From NCBI GenBank assembly GCA_026018925.1, contig JAKSZU010000008.1:6624415-6688414 (forward strand): a DNA stretch of 64,000 bases, given 5' to 3'. Shown in pieces: positions 35,117 through 46,439 of this stretch. Each line of letters begins with the position of its first letter. Position 1 is the stretch's first letter. The position numbers and the translations under genes were made by a program. The notes below the pieces were generated by a model, which saw nothing but the letters and a program-made list of their open reading frames with translations, did no database searches and was not told where the DNA came from. This stretch comes from Tupaia tana. Lineage: Eukaryota; Chordata; Mammalia; Scandentia; Tupaiidae.

Positions 35117-35610
35117 TTTTTTTCTTTTGCTACAGTGCAAGTGCGTTAATTGAAGACAGAAAGAGAGAAGGAAAATGAGAAAGCACCCCCCCATGGGGGA
35201 TGTTCACACCACAATCCCTTCTCCCCTATTTCTCCTTTTGAGACTTTGGTATACATGCAGAAACACATCCCTGAGGGGTTTTCAAGCTACCAGGTCCAGG
35301 ATTGGAACCGTGTAATGGATCATGTGGGATCTAGCCCCTTAGAACACCATGCCATCTGGGAACCAGCAGTTAGCGTTAACGGCTATGTCGCTGGACTCCC
35401 ACGTAGTCGACCGTGGTTCCCGTCCCAGACCTGGTGGCTTAAAACTCACGCTGGGCGCGTGTGCATGCATGCCCAGGATCCCGAGAGGAGAATGGAGGAA
35501 AAGGGATTGCGGCGTGACCATCTCCCCTAGGGGGTGATTTCTCGCTTTCTGTCTCTATGTCTCTCTCTGTCTGTCTGGCCAGCGCACGCACCCTATAGTG
35601 AAAACCTCTC

Positions 35611-35648
<38 letters not shown>

Positions 35649-35672
35649 ACCATGCCATCACCTAGCTGCTAA
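35117..35672 (-). mobile_element. Old SINE-A relative split by a younger SINE
   Basis: Minus-strand element whose head (CAGCTAGGTGATGGCATGGT) is separated from its body by the plus-strand insertion at 35357-35643. Confidence 0.85.
35357..35643 (+). mobile_element. SINE-A2 inside an older SINE
   Basis: 16-bp perfect TSD AGAACACCATGCCATC at 35341-35356 and 35644-35659. Long poly(A). B-box region GGTTCCCGTCC. Confidence 0.94.
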
Positions 35673-36113
35673 GTATCTTGACATTTATACACATGACTAC
35701 ACAAAAAAGGTAGAATTTCAAATTGGGAAAAAAGATGAATGTTTAAAGCATGATATTAAGACAAACAGCTATCCGTTGTTCTGAGAGAACAGAGTAGTAA
35801 GGCCTTTGAAATGAGTCTGGAGAGGTAAACATACTTGGAATCTTAGCTGTGGTTGCTATGATTCTGTCATTTTTACGAAGTTCGAAGTAGTGCTCACAGA
35901 TGGCGTTAACTGACTTACAAACTAATTCACATATTATGAAGTATGGCATGAAAGACTACGTAATTGTACTTGTGCTAAAAAAACAACATTAACCAACAAA
36001 AATTCTTGAGTAGGTAAAGATTGAGGTCTGAGGCTCAAGTTCGTCTGGAAGAGATTAGGGTTAGCCTAGTCACTTCCCACACACCTGTCTGAGATAACTG
36101 TTCAAGGACACAT
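35673..36113. other. Intron DNA, unassigned
   Basis: No repeat or coding signal recognised. Confidence 0.35.
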
Positions 36114-36284
36114 TTTTAAGAATTATTTTAACTTCATTTATTTATTTTAATTTGGTCAGAGATGGACAGTGTGTGTGAGAGAGAGAGAGAAAGTAAGAAA
36201 GCAAGCTGCCAGGTCCGGGACTCAAATCTCAGTCAGTCACTTGAGAGTACAAGGCCTTTAGCCACCACGCCACCTGCCGGCCCC
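36114..36284 (-). mobile_element. SINE-B
   Basis: Minus-strand GGGGCCGGCAGGTGGCGTGG head and GACCAAATTAAAATAAATAA end. Confidence 0.9.
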
Positions 36285-36578
36285 TCAAGGACATCTTAAC
36301 AAAGAGGTCACTGACTAGATGGCATCACAGTAAAAGTATCCTAAATGACCAGAGACTACATATTGTTCATCGTAACCCCATCCCCTGCCTGTAGTTAGGG
36401 TACTAATGTGGGATATGTGAAACCTCAAAAAGCCAGTCAGAATTGTGCTGATCTTATGAATCAATGTTATGAGTTCTTAGGGGAAAACAGCTTTGTAACT
36501 CTCCATCATTCCCATTGTCCCAAGGGGGAAAACAAAACACCCAACATTTTCATTTTGGAACACTGGCTACTGCTTTCT

Positions 36579-36850
36579 TTTTTTTTTTTTTTTTGGAGAG
36601 GTTTTTGCTATAGGGAACGTGCGCTAGCCAGGAAGACAGAGAGACAGAGAGACAGAGAGACAGAAAGTGAGAAATCACCCCCAAGGGGGGATGACCACGC
36701 CGCAATCCCTTCTCCTCCATTCTCCTCTCGGGATCTTGGACACGCACGCACACTCGCCCGGCGTGAGTTTAAGCCACCGGGTCTGGGACGCGAACCGCAG
36801 TCGACTACGTGGGAGTCCAGCAACATAGCCATTACGCTAACTGCTGGTCC
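36579..36850 (-). mobile_element. SINE-A2
   Basis: 18-bp TSD CACTGGCTACTGCTTTCT / CACTGGCTACAGCTTTCT at 36561-36578 and 36851-36868. B box GGTTCGCGTCC. Confidence 0.93.
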
Positions 36851-37026
36851 CACTGGCTACAGCTTTCTGAAGCCTGTTTCCTGGATGGTCAATCACATGC
36901 TTTGTGCTTGCCTGACAAGCTCAGGTCAAACTCCCATACTTCAGGTTAATAGCAAGAGGAAAAGTAAACCATCTGGAAGTACTAAGAAATGAGAATGCAA
37001 ATGCTAACAAGATATCTTTTTTTAAA

Positions 37027-37267
37027 AAAAAAAGGTTTTTTTTGGTTGGGCTTGGAGCATGTGCACTCACCATAGAGAGAGACAGTGAGAGGCAAAGTGA
37101 GAAGTCATCTTCCAGAGAGGATGACCACACTGCAATCCTTTCTCCTCCTGGGACTCTGGCATGCACGCACATGTGCCTGGCTGGATTTTTAAGCCATGGG
37201 ATCCACGACTTGATCCACAGTCAGCCATGTGAGAGTCCAAGAACTTTGCTATGCTATCTGTTGGCCC
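37027..37267 (-). mobile_element. Old SINE-A, first of a minus-strand array
   Basis: GGGCCAACAGATAGCATAGC head. Flanks AACAAGATATCTTTTTTTAA (37006) and AACAAGGTATCATTTTTTAA (37269). Confidence 0.84.
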
Positions 37268-37288
37268 AAACAAGGTATCATTTTTTAA

Positions 37289-37521
37289 AGAGAGAATTTT
37301 GCTATAGACAACGTGCACTTGCTGGAGAGACAGAAAGCAAGAAATCACCCCCCAGGGGGTATGGCCATGCTGCAATCCCATTTCTTTCATTCTCTTCTCG
37401 GGATTTTGGGCACACACGCACATGTGCCCGGCATGAGTTTTAAGCCGCCAGGTTCAGGACTCAAACTGCAGTCGACTATGTGGGAGTTCAGTGATATAAC
37501 CATTATGCCATCTGCTCGTCC
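37289..37521 (-). mobile_element. SINE-A, second of the minus-strand array
   Basis: TSD CAAGGTATCATTTTTTAA / CAAGATATCATTTTTTAA at 37271-37288 and 37522-37539. Confidence 0.9.
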
Positions 37522-37635
37522 CAAGATATCATTTTTTAACTACCTTAGATGACTTCTAATGATTTTTTAAAAATATTGCTGACAAGATTAAGAGAGATTC
37601 TACTGGCACATCTGTGACTAAAATATAAACTGGTA

Positions 37636-37892
37636 CTTTTTTTCTTCAGGGCACAAACACCTGGCAGAGAGAGGCAGAGAGAGGCAGAGAGAGGCAGAAA
37701 GAGAAAGTGAGACACCACCCCCCTACACATACACACACACCCTCCGCGGTGAATGGCCATTCTGCAATCCCTTCTCTGTTCTCTCAGGAATTTGCACAAA
37801 CATGTCTTTTAAGCCACCAGAACCAGGACTCAAACTGTGCAGTTGGCCATGTACGATCCAGCCACCTTAACTGTCACATCACCTGCCGGCCT
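37636..37892 (-). mobile_element. Old SINE-A relative with GAGGCA repeats
   Basis: TSD TAAACTGGTAC / TAAATTGGTAC at 37625-37635 and 37893-37903. The tract has become (GAGGCAGA)n (about 37670-37700). Confidence 0.85.
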
Positions 37893-37950
37893 TAAATTGG
37901 TACACTCTAAGGAAATCTAATCTGGTAACATGAACTACAATTTTAAATTT

Positions 37951-38213
37951 GGTAAGATACTGTGCTCTGCAGGCTAGGACCACATGGGCAGTCCAGGTTC
38001 GATTCCCAACCCAACATACAAGTGAGGTACAATGGTTATGCCAGTGATCCTGATGACTCAGATAGCATGCAAGAGAATGAACAGCCCCAAGCTGGCCTGG
38101 CAAAACAGGCCCCTGCCTAAAGAGCTAGGCATGGTGGCGCACGCTTGTAGTACCAGTTGGGAAGCTAAGGCGAAAGGATGAAAACATAGGAGATCCTGTC
38201 TAAAAAATAAAAA
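37951..38213 (+). mobile_element. Composite tRNA/7SL SINE
   Basis: A tRNA-like head with B box GGTTCGATTCC (about 37997-38007) and a unique middle are joined to a 7SL-derived unit from about 38122 (GAGCTAGGCATGGTGGCGCA, GAAGCTAAGGCGAAAGGATG, GATCCTGTCTAAAAAATAAA). Flanks TTTTAAATTT / TTTTAAATGT (37941-37950, 38214-38223) fit a TSD around the whole composite. Confidence 0.75.
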
Positions 38214-38471
38214 TTTTAAATGTATGAAGCATTACTTTTAACAATGAAAAATTAGAAATCTACCAACAGATGCTAATGAAGTAAATTACGAAGCAACTAT
38301 GAGATGCTATTATATTTAGACATTTGAAAATGTTTGCTTATACATTTTGATTAGTGATATATCTATTATCCAGTAATAAAAGTTATGGAATAAATCATGT
38401 AAAAATATTTATAATTTTTATATTAACTATCACAAAGGATATGTCTGCATATAGTCATTTAAAAAGAGTGG

Positions 38472-38728
38472 AGTGGGGTCAGCAGAGGGCATGGAGATTA
38501 AGGCAAACTGGATTCCACATGGTCAACTGCATGGTTTGAGTTCCAGAGCCAGCAACTTGAAAAACACACTAGGCACATGTGCATGAGTGCCCAGTATCCC
38601 AAGAAGAGAATGGAGAAGGGACTATGGTGTGCCCATCCCCCAGTGGGTGCTTTCTTTCTCTCTCTTTCTCTGGTCAGTGCATGTACCCTATAGCATTAAA
38701 AAAGTTTTTAAAAAAAAAAGAAAAAAAG
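38472..38728 (+). mobile_element. Old SINE-A relative
   Basis: TSD AAAAAGAGTGG / AAAAAGCGTGG at 38461-38471 and 38729-38739. Head GGGGTCAGCAGAGGGCATGG. Confidence 0.87.
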
Positions 38729-38739
38729 AAAAAGCGTGG

Positions 38740-40587
38740 AACAATTTAACACATGACTTAACACCTATCTTTTCAACACTGGCTACCTCTGGTAGTCAGA
38801 CTCTCACTTTTTCTGATTTCTTTAAAAATCGCATTTATAATTACGAGGAAAAACACTTAATATCATTTTTTAAAAGAAAGAAATATGACACTCTATGCAT
38901 TACAAAAAAACAAAGAATCTGAATTTGCTGCCCTAGAAAAACTGGTCCAACCGAGAAAGCAAGACAAAGCTGCCCTACTACCTGCTTTCACCACTTCAGT
39001 CTCCCATCTGAGGTCCTAGTGAATCTGTCTCCAATACTGCCTTCCCTAACCAGTTGTTCATCCAGTCCTCCAACTATGATGTTCACGTAGACAAAAAGGG
39101 GAAAATACAATTGTGAGAAGAATATGATATCTGAAATTGAAGGTCATTAGGGAAATCATGTCATATTTTTCTATGTTTTTCTATGCAAAAACATGTCATG
39201 ACTTTCCCCACGATCCAATGTTCAAGTTCTGCTTCTACTGACTATTACGGTAACTGACTTCGTCAAACAAGCTTTCCCACTTGATTCCAACAGGGGAAGA
39301 AATCACCTACCTCACAGAGTTGCTGGGAGGATCTAAACAACAACTCTACCCACAGATAGAAGAGCAATACACTAAAGGGCAACATGGACATCAGTTACTG
39401 CTATTAACTAATCCAGATCTGTCTTGAGCTTTTCACTAGTACTAGCTGGTGCTAAAATTTTCCAACTAGAAACTCTATTGTCACCCTGAAAACTAATCAT
39501 GTCTAATTTAAAATTATTCCTTAACATCTTCATCGTCGGCAACATTATCATTCTCCTGCTACCCAAAACGTCAAGTTATTTCTGTTCAAACCCTATCCAG
39601 TCAGTCTTTCCTTAATAATCCAACCCCTTGTTTTCTGATGACATAACCCTATTTTCAAGCCTGCAAGTTCTCTGCCTTTAAATCTCTGCCCTGCACCAAC
39701 CCGTCCAAACACTCCTCCCAGCAACAACCACTATAATCAGGCTGCTTCTCTTAAATGCTTCCTCTATCTCCTCACCTGCCTAGGGGTGGGTACAAACCCA
39801 TGGTCCAATTTGCTCTGTTACTTCTTTCTGTGACGCTACATTTTACGTGACATCTGGTTCAGTATCCAGGTTTCACTTAATTACATGATCTTCCTGCCCC
39901 TCTAAAGCAGGTGAATTTGCTAACTCTGACATAGGCTAGAATAATATGAAAGTGGCAGGTTTGGGAACAAAACGTGACTGTATTTAAATCCATCTACCCA
40001 CGAGGCTCAGATAATCTACACACATTAGTTCATGATCTATAAACTGAAATGATACTTTCGACATTAGTTCATGATCTATAAACTGAAATGATACTTTTGC
40101 AGGGTAGGTGAGAAGGATAGGAATAAAGTACTTCAGCTTATTTACAGTGCTAGGGATGTGCTTTAAAAATGGTGGCAATTAAAAAAAAATGGTGGCAATT
40201 AAGACTTTAATTAAACTCTAACATCCAAGGACTTTCGAAATGAACACCGGTTTATCTTTCTAGACATATCACCAACTACTCCTCTACCTGAAACCTGTGC
40301 TCTCACTTCACATATTCTTGCCAGGTAGAATTACCCCCCCCCCCCCTTGAGTTTCACTCATCCATAAAAGTCCACCTATTACCACTTTTAGGAAATCTTT
40401 CCCAATCACAGGTGGCCTGCGGTATTCCCTCCTCAGAATTTAAAAAGCTCATAACTAGTTTTATAAGGTAGTATGAATTATATTATTGGGGAAGTGTGGA
40501 CCCATTTCACATCATGAAAAGACACTTGCTCATCCTTCTGGGATAGTAAACTACAAATAAGGGAGAGAAAGCAAGGTGTATTTCTTG

Positions 40588-40588
<1 letters not shown>
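38740..40588. other. Intron DNA with weak L2-like text
   Basis: 39580-39900 and 40230-40440 are pyrimidine-rich (for example TAGGAAATCTTTCCCAATCA) like old L2. A 39-bp tandem duplication and a 13-C run (40334-40346) are noted separately. Confidence 0.35.
40022..40099. repeat. 39-bp tandem duplication
   Basis: Units 40022-40060 and 40061-40099 (ACATTAGTTCATGATCTATA and onward) differ at a single base. A second small duplication, AAAAATGGTGGCAATT, lies at 40165-40180 and 40185-40200. Confidence 0.95.
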
Positions 40589-40618
<30 letters not shown>

Positions 40619-40869
40619 GTACTAAAAGGCCCACACATTTGCCAGGGAGAGATAGAGAGAGAGAGAGAAAGAGAGAGAAGGAAAGTGAGAAAGCACCCCC
40701 AGGGGGAATGGCCATGCTGCAATCCCTTCTCCTCCATTCTCCTCTTGAGATTTTGGGCACGCACGCACACAATTTCAGCATGTTTTTCAAGCCTCCAGGT
40801 CCAGGAACCAAACCAAACAGTTGGTCATGTAGGAACCAGCCACCTCAACCATCAGGCCTCTGGCTGGCC
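40589..40869 (-). mobile_element. Old SINE-A relative
   Basis: Long poly(T), purine tract GAGAGATAGAGAGAGAGAGA, and minus-strand GGGCCAGCCAGAGGCCTGAT head. Confidence 0.86.
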
Positions 40870-41448
40870 CATGAAAGTGTACGTTCTAAAAATACTGATC
40901 CCATTGTATTTATTTCTATATGTACAAGAGTAACAATTGTATTTTAATTCCCACATGTAGGCAAAAAAAACAGAGAGCATCCTGTACATACTTAAAAAAC
41001 TAAATATCCAACTAATCAATTAGCAGTTTATGATTTCCTCTTGAGAGATTTCCACCACAATTATTAAGTTAGTCATTCTAGCCTAATATATTCAAAACTT
41101 TGTATTAGCCTCCTTATATGAGATGAAAGAGGAACATCTTAGATAACAATGTATGACTCCCAAAACTGAACACATTCACTCACTAGGCACTGAGTATTCT
41201 AGAGTCGTCTCACTTAAGCCAGACACTATACTACTTTCAGGGAACCCAAGTATCTTCAAGTTGCTTTCAAAAGAATAGAATACATGAGATCTGGATGACA
41301 CTGATAATGAGGACTAAAATCTTCATACAAAAAAAAGAAAAAAGACTCGGGGTAATTCTTCCTGCTTTCTAATTCCACAATTTGCTATTCAAGTCTCTGG
41401 CCGCTGCACTAATGAAGACAATGTCCACCACATAAGAGTGGTAGGTTG

Positions 41449-41715
41449 GGAACCAGCAGTTAGCATAATGGCTATGTGGCTGGACTCCCACATAGTCGAC
41501 CGCGGTTTGCGTCCCGGACCCGGTGGCTTAAAACTCACGCTGGGTGCGTGTGCGTGTGTGCCCAAGATCCCAAGAGGAGAATAGAGGAGAGGGGATTGTG
41601 GCGTGACCATCCCCTCTGGGGGGTGATTTCTCACTTTCTGTCTCTATGTCTCTCTCTCTCTCTCCATCTGGCAAGCGCACGTGCCCTATAGCGAAAACCT
41701 CTCCAAAAAAAAAAA
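41449..41715 (+). mobile_element. SINE-A2
   Basis: 15-bp perfect TSD AAGAGTGGTAGGTTG at 41434-41448 and 41716-41730. B box GGTTTGCGTCC. Confidence 0.94.
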
Positions 41716-41969
41716 AAGAGTGGTAGGTTGAGCAGGGACTGAAAACTGGGCATTTAGTCTCTCTCTAAATCAGATGAATTCCCATCTGATCCTACCTTTT
41801 CTTTGCTAAGCAGTAAAGAAGAAAAGAAGGAAAGAAGAGTAGGTTACACTATTTCCTCACATTCCCCAAAAGAAAACCTTTCTCATAAAGGTTCAAGGTC
41901 TCCTAAACATATGGCCTGTCCACAACTAGACAAGCAACATCATGTAAGGACAGCCCCAAAACAACGGTG

Positions 41970-42272
41970 ATAACAGCCCAGTCAATGGTGTGGTAGTGAA
42001 GGCAGCTGGATCCCACATAGCCGACGGTGCAATTCAAGTCCTAGAGCTGGCAGCTTGAGAAACACACCAGGCACATGTGGGTGTGCATGACCAATGTCCC
42101 GAGAAGAGAAATGGAGAAGGAGTTGTAACATGACCAATCCTGTGGGGGGTGCCTTCTCAGTTTTCCTTGTCTGTCTTTCTCTGTCTTTCTCTCCAGCAAG
42201 TGCACAAGCCCCTAGCAAATTAAAAAATAATAATAAAAAGAAAGAAAGAAGAAAAAAAAAAAAAAAGAAAAG
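41970..42272 (+). mobile_element. Old SINE-A relative
   Basis: AGCCCAGTCAATGGTGTGGT head, ACACACCAGGCACATGTGGG body and an A-rich AAAGAAAGAAG tail. Confidence 0.82.
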
Positions 42273-42334
42273 AAAGACTTCATGTAAAAAGCCAGTGCCC
42301 AAAGACACTGGAACAGAAACAGGAGAGAAGAAAT

Positions 42335-42349
42335 GTTGTGTGTGTGTGT

Positions 42350-42379
<30 letters not shown>
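42335..42379. repeat. (TG)n followed by 30 G
   Basis: About 8 TG units run straight into an uninterrupted 30-G homopolymer (42350-42379). Confidence 0.9.
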
Positions 42380-42380
<1 letters not shown>

Positions 42381-43200
42381 TACTGTTAAAATGAAAAAAA
42401 TCTAAGTTTGGAATATATCCTTCAGAGTTTTTCCCCAGGTAGTGGAAAGTTAATATACATATAGAGACAATTTGATCTTTTATAAAAAGGATAAAGTCAT
42501 ACATCCAACTATGTACCTATGTACCTTGCTTGAACTGTACAACATGGAAATCTTTCAACATCAGTACATGCTTATATTAGATCTTTTTAGTGTTTTGCCA
42601 TTCATAAAAACCACATGGAATGCATGGCTTTAGTAAAAATTTTCTAGTTACATGTCTTATTTTATAAGGTATACTAAGTAAAAATTAATAAAGCCAAAAT
42701 CATCGACATAGCAACTAATAGCTTTATGCTGTTAAACCAGGATTATCTGTAAACATAAAGACTAACCAAACATTCATGAAAATATTAACAGTACAGTACT
42801 GAATTGATATTTCAACAGATATGCTGGACAGTATAAAAGAAAAAATCATATGGATAGTCCCAAATTAGTAATTAAAAAATGGAAAGAGTTCACAATTATT
42901 TTCATATCCTAGTATAATTACAAGCTAATAAAATAACGAGAAGTAGAAAGAGCAAAATCATGGATAGAAAGTGTGATCAGGGCATTCACTAAATGGTTGT
43001 GAAAGCATAAACAATACCCAATGAAAGGAAGAATGTGTGGAGGTACCTCAACGACTGCACTTGCAAAACAGTAATTCATCAGAACCTTAACTTGACCTAC
43101 AAATAGAAAGAAATGTCATCTTCTCAGCACTCTGGACAACAAGGCTAGGCAAATTAGGTTTATTAGGTCCATGATGATAAGCAGAAAAATGTCATAGTCT
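42380..43200. other. Intron DNA, unassigned
   Basis: AT-rich, no repeat or coding signal recognised. Confidence 0.35.
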
Positions 43201-43202
43201 CT

Positions 43203-43719
43203 TTTTCCTTCAAATTTGCCATAGGGCACATGTGCTCGCTGGAGACAGAGAAAGAGAGAGAGAGAGAGAAACTGCCACCCAAGGGGAACGCCCACAATGC
43301 AATCTCTTCTCTTTTCATTCTCCTCTCAGGATTTTGGACATGCCTACGCACCAGCCTGTCCAGCATGTTTTTTGTTTTGTTTTTAAGAGAGATTTGTGCT
43401 ATAGTGTGCATGCGTTCACTGGAGAAAGAGAGAGAGAAGACAGAAAGTGAGAAATCCCCCCAACCCCCAAGGTGGGACGGCCACTCCGCAATCCCTTCTC
43501 CTCCATTCTCCTCTCGAGGTTTTGGGCATGCACCCAGGGTGAGTTTCAAGCTTGCTGGGTCCAGGACTCGAACCAAGTTTGACTATGTGGGAGTCCAGCA
43601 CCTTAACCACAATGCCCTGCTGGCCCCCAGCTTGTTAAAGGCATTGGTTCAGGGGTGCAAACCATGCAGTCAGCCATGTAGGATCTAGTCATCTTAACAA
43701 CCAGGTTACTTGGCTAGCC
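43203..43719 (-). mobile_element. Old SINE-A relative split by another SINE
   Basis: Body at 43203-43371. Head (GGGCTAGCCAAGTAACCTGG on the minus strand) at 43627-43719. Confidence 0.8.
43372..43626 (-). mobile_element. SINE-A nested in an older SINE
   Basis: B box GGTTCGAGTCC on the minus strand, and TTTTTAAGAGAGATTTGTGC at its tail side. Both elements have the same orientation. Confidence 0.87.
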
Positions 43720-43749
43720 CATAGGTAATCTTCATATCCCTTTCTTTCG

Positions 43750-44002
43750 TTTCTCTTTTTTTTTTTTTTTTTTAAAGAGATTTTTGCTATAGGGTACGTG
43801 CGCTTGTTGGAGAGACAGAGACATCCCCCCAGAGGGGGATGGCCATGCTACAATCCCTTCTCTTCTATTCTCTCAGGACTTTTGGGTATGTACACACATG
43901 TGCCTGGCCTGAGTTTAAGCAACCACATCTGGGACTCAAACCCTGGTCAGTCAACTACGTGGGAGTCCAGTGATATAAGCATTACACAATCAGCTAGTCC
44001 CA
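43750..44002 (-). mobile_element. SINE-A
   Basis: Flanks AATCTTCATATCCCTTT / AATCTTCATACCCTTTT at 43727-43743 and 44003-44019. Confidence 0.9.
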
Positions 44003-44091
44003 ATCTTCATACCCTTTTATTTTACCACCTGAAAGCAATCTGCATTTCTTATTTACCTTCTTTAAAATTTCCAATAGTTCTTATTTCCTAG

Positions 44092-44119
44092 ACACACACA
44101 CACACACACACACACACAC
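44092..44119. repeat. (AC)14 microsatellite
   Basis: Pure ACAC run, not attached to a SINE. Confidence 0.95.
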
Positions 44120-44126
44120 TCATGTC

Positions 44127-44233
44127 GTCAAAAGGTTTGTGGAATGAGTATTATAAAAAATTATCCAATGGATTTCAAAATTTTTGCACCAAAATAAACT
44201 TTAATTCCAGTTTATATGAAGTTTTTGAAACCC
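44127..44233. mobile_element. Short inverted-repeat MITE, copy 2
   Basis: Arms GTCAAAAGGTTTGTGGAA and ATATGAAGTTTTTGAAACC are imperfect inverse repeats. Inner ATTTTTGCACCAAAATAAAC is shared with 48413-48752. Confidence 0.55.
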
Positions 44234-44498
44234 CTTCATGTATATTGACCCTTCTTACTGTGCCGCTGAAGCTAAGAGTGTGCTGCAGAGGTTCAATGAA
44301 CATTTCAGGAACAAAATCAATCAATTTGATTCTAACTGCTTCCCAGCTTTGCTGGAGTTACTGGAATCACCTCTACGCCTTTGTACATGCAGAGTTAGGG
44401 AACATTTTATAGTAGTGTCCTTACTATGATGTACAAAACCTAAGTATCTGTAGAGTCCCCCACACTCTGGTTCTACTATTCTCTATGCGCCTGCCCAT

Positions 44499-44715
44499 TG
44501 ATAGAGTAGTAGTGCCGCATCCCGGATGGAGACCAATGTTTGAATCCCTGGCCTGGTCAGCTTTGAAACATGCCTGGCATGTACCCAAGTACCCAAGATT
44601 CCAAACTGAAGGCCTGGAGGGAAGGGATCCTAGAGTGGCCAGACTGTGGAGGATGTTCACCTCTTTCATTCTCATGGATATACAGGCTGGCATTCTATCA
44701 GGAATTTAAAAAAAA
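44499..44715 (+). mobile_element. Diverged tRNA-like SINE
   Basis: ATTGATAGAGTAGTAGTGCC head, GTTTGAATCCC B-box-like part, and ACATGCCTGGCATGTACCCA body similar to 60040-60262. Confidence 0.5.
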
Positions 44716-44835
44716 AGAAAAACGTCAATCAGTGACTCTTTCCCTGGCCACTTTGTCTAAAGTTCTAACGCCTAATCCTGACATCCTCTCTTCCCTGCTT
44801 TAACTTCTGATTAATAATTGCAGCTCTTACTCCTT

Positions 44836-45079
44836 TTATTTTAAATGTGCTATAGGGCAAGTGTGCTCATGAGAGAGAAAGGAGGAAAGAAAAAGGGAAA
44901 GTGAAAAAGCACTGCCTAAAGGAGATGGTCACACTGCAATCTCTTCTTCATTCTCCTCTCCGGATTTTGGATATATACCTACGCACGCCTGGCAAGTTTC
45001 TCAAGCCCATGAGTCTGGGACTCAAATCATGTAGTCAGTTATGTGGGATCCAGCTGCCTTAACCACCATGGCTGGTCTT
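44836..45079 (-). mobile_element. Old SINE-A relative
   Basis: Minus-strand ACCAGCCATGGTGGTTAAGG head and TTGCCCTATAGCACATTTAA end. Confidence 0.82.
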
Positions 45080-45109
45080 CCGTATTTTTAAAATATGAAG
45101 ATAGGAATT

Positions 45110-45200
45110 TTGGTTTGGTTTGTTCACTGCTAAATCTCCAATGATTCTAGAGCAATGCCTGGCACACAGCAGGTACACAATAAATCAAAGTCAAATCTCT
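45110..45200 (+). mobile_element. L2 or MIR 3' end fragment
   Basis: GTTCACTGCTAAATCTCCAA, GCAATGCCTGGCACACAGCA and CACAATAAATCAAA match the conserved end shared by L2-type elements. Confidence 0.6.
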
Positions 45201-46439
45201 GTGAGGTGGCGAAGGCATTTTAAAAGAGAGGCGAAGTAATTTGTCCATGTCACTTTATGCTGCCTCTTCTCCCCCAAAAAGATCCTCCTACACTCTGTAA
45301 AAGCTCAATCCTTTCAACCAACTTTCAATAATGCCCTATTATAACTTTATATACAGAACTGCATTTTTTCTCTGACCCCCCAAAAGAACAGTACCTTAAC
45401 ACATTCTTACATCCCTCATAATAACCAGTTCACGGTTTTGCCGTGGTAACAATAAAAGGATAATGAAAGTGTGTGGGGAGGGAGTGCTGGATTTTAACTT
45501 GAGTTTCTTGGGTCAGTCAGTATTTACACTACGTAGAAAATGTGTAATTGGGGCTAGAGAATACTATTAAGCAAATGAGAAAATTTTACCAGCCAGTCTT
45601 TAAAAAAAAAAATCTAAGTTACATACATGTGTAAAGCAAAGCATATAGGTACTCAAATACTTGCTGAACGCATAAAAATCTAAAGACAATATGAAAATTC
45701 GAAGCCAAATAAAAGCTCTTCTCAAATTTATATAATCAAAACTTGGGTCCAAAACTGACTTCCAAAAACAATGGTCTTGTGTCCTCTATCCTTTTGGGCT
45801 TTATTAATTGTATTGGCTAAAAGTCAATGTGCCATGTATTCTGACCTTATCTGTAGGCAAGGGGCAGGAGCACTGCTTCTTTGTCTCCCTTGCCACCCAC
45901 GACAATATATTAAGGATTAGACTCACAAATACTCAAAACTTCACATAAAATATTCAAAATAGGCTATGTGAAATAACTTTTTAAATGTGGCTTAAAGTCA
46001 TATCCAACTCCCATTAATAATAATTTATGAACATAAACACTATGTGCCTAAACATCCCTGACAAACTCTACGAAGGTTTTGAACACAAGTGTATAGGAAC
46101 ATGACAGGAATGTTACTGAGAAAAGTCATTTGATTCAAGCCATACTATTCTGTTCAAAAAGACAAAATATGTTCTCTGGGCTGGGCAGTGGTCCCCTTAG
46201 ACAGCCACTCCCCTCGGCGGGGCGGCTCCTTTGCTCCTCCCAGCAATCCCGGGGCAGAGCAGAAGTGGAGGGACCTCTCTGCACATCTACCAACGCACCG
46301 CAATAATACTCTTGACTGAACACGCATTTAATAAGCCTACTTAATTAAAAGTCCCCTCCTTCACTAACTTTCCAAACCTTCTGATCGGTCAGACAAGCCC
46401 TGTACACACGAAGACTTAAGAAACCCCACACATACTGGA
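45201..46439. other. DNA just downstream of exon 1, unassigned
   Basis: Free of SINEs, in contrast to both sides. GC content rises from about 46.2 kb toward the CpG island. Confidence 0.4.

Noticed and set aside
36408..36992. 194-aa plus-strand open frame
   Set aside because: Its centre is the antisense SINE-A2 at 36579-36850. The rest shows no coding character and is antisense to the RB1CC1 intron.
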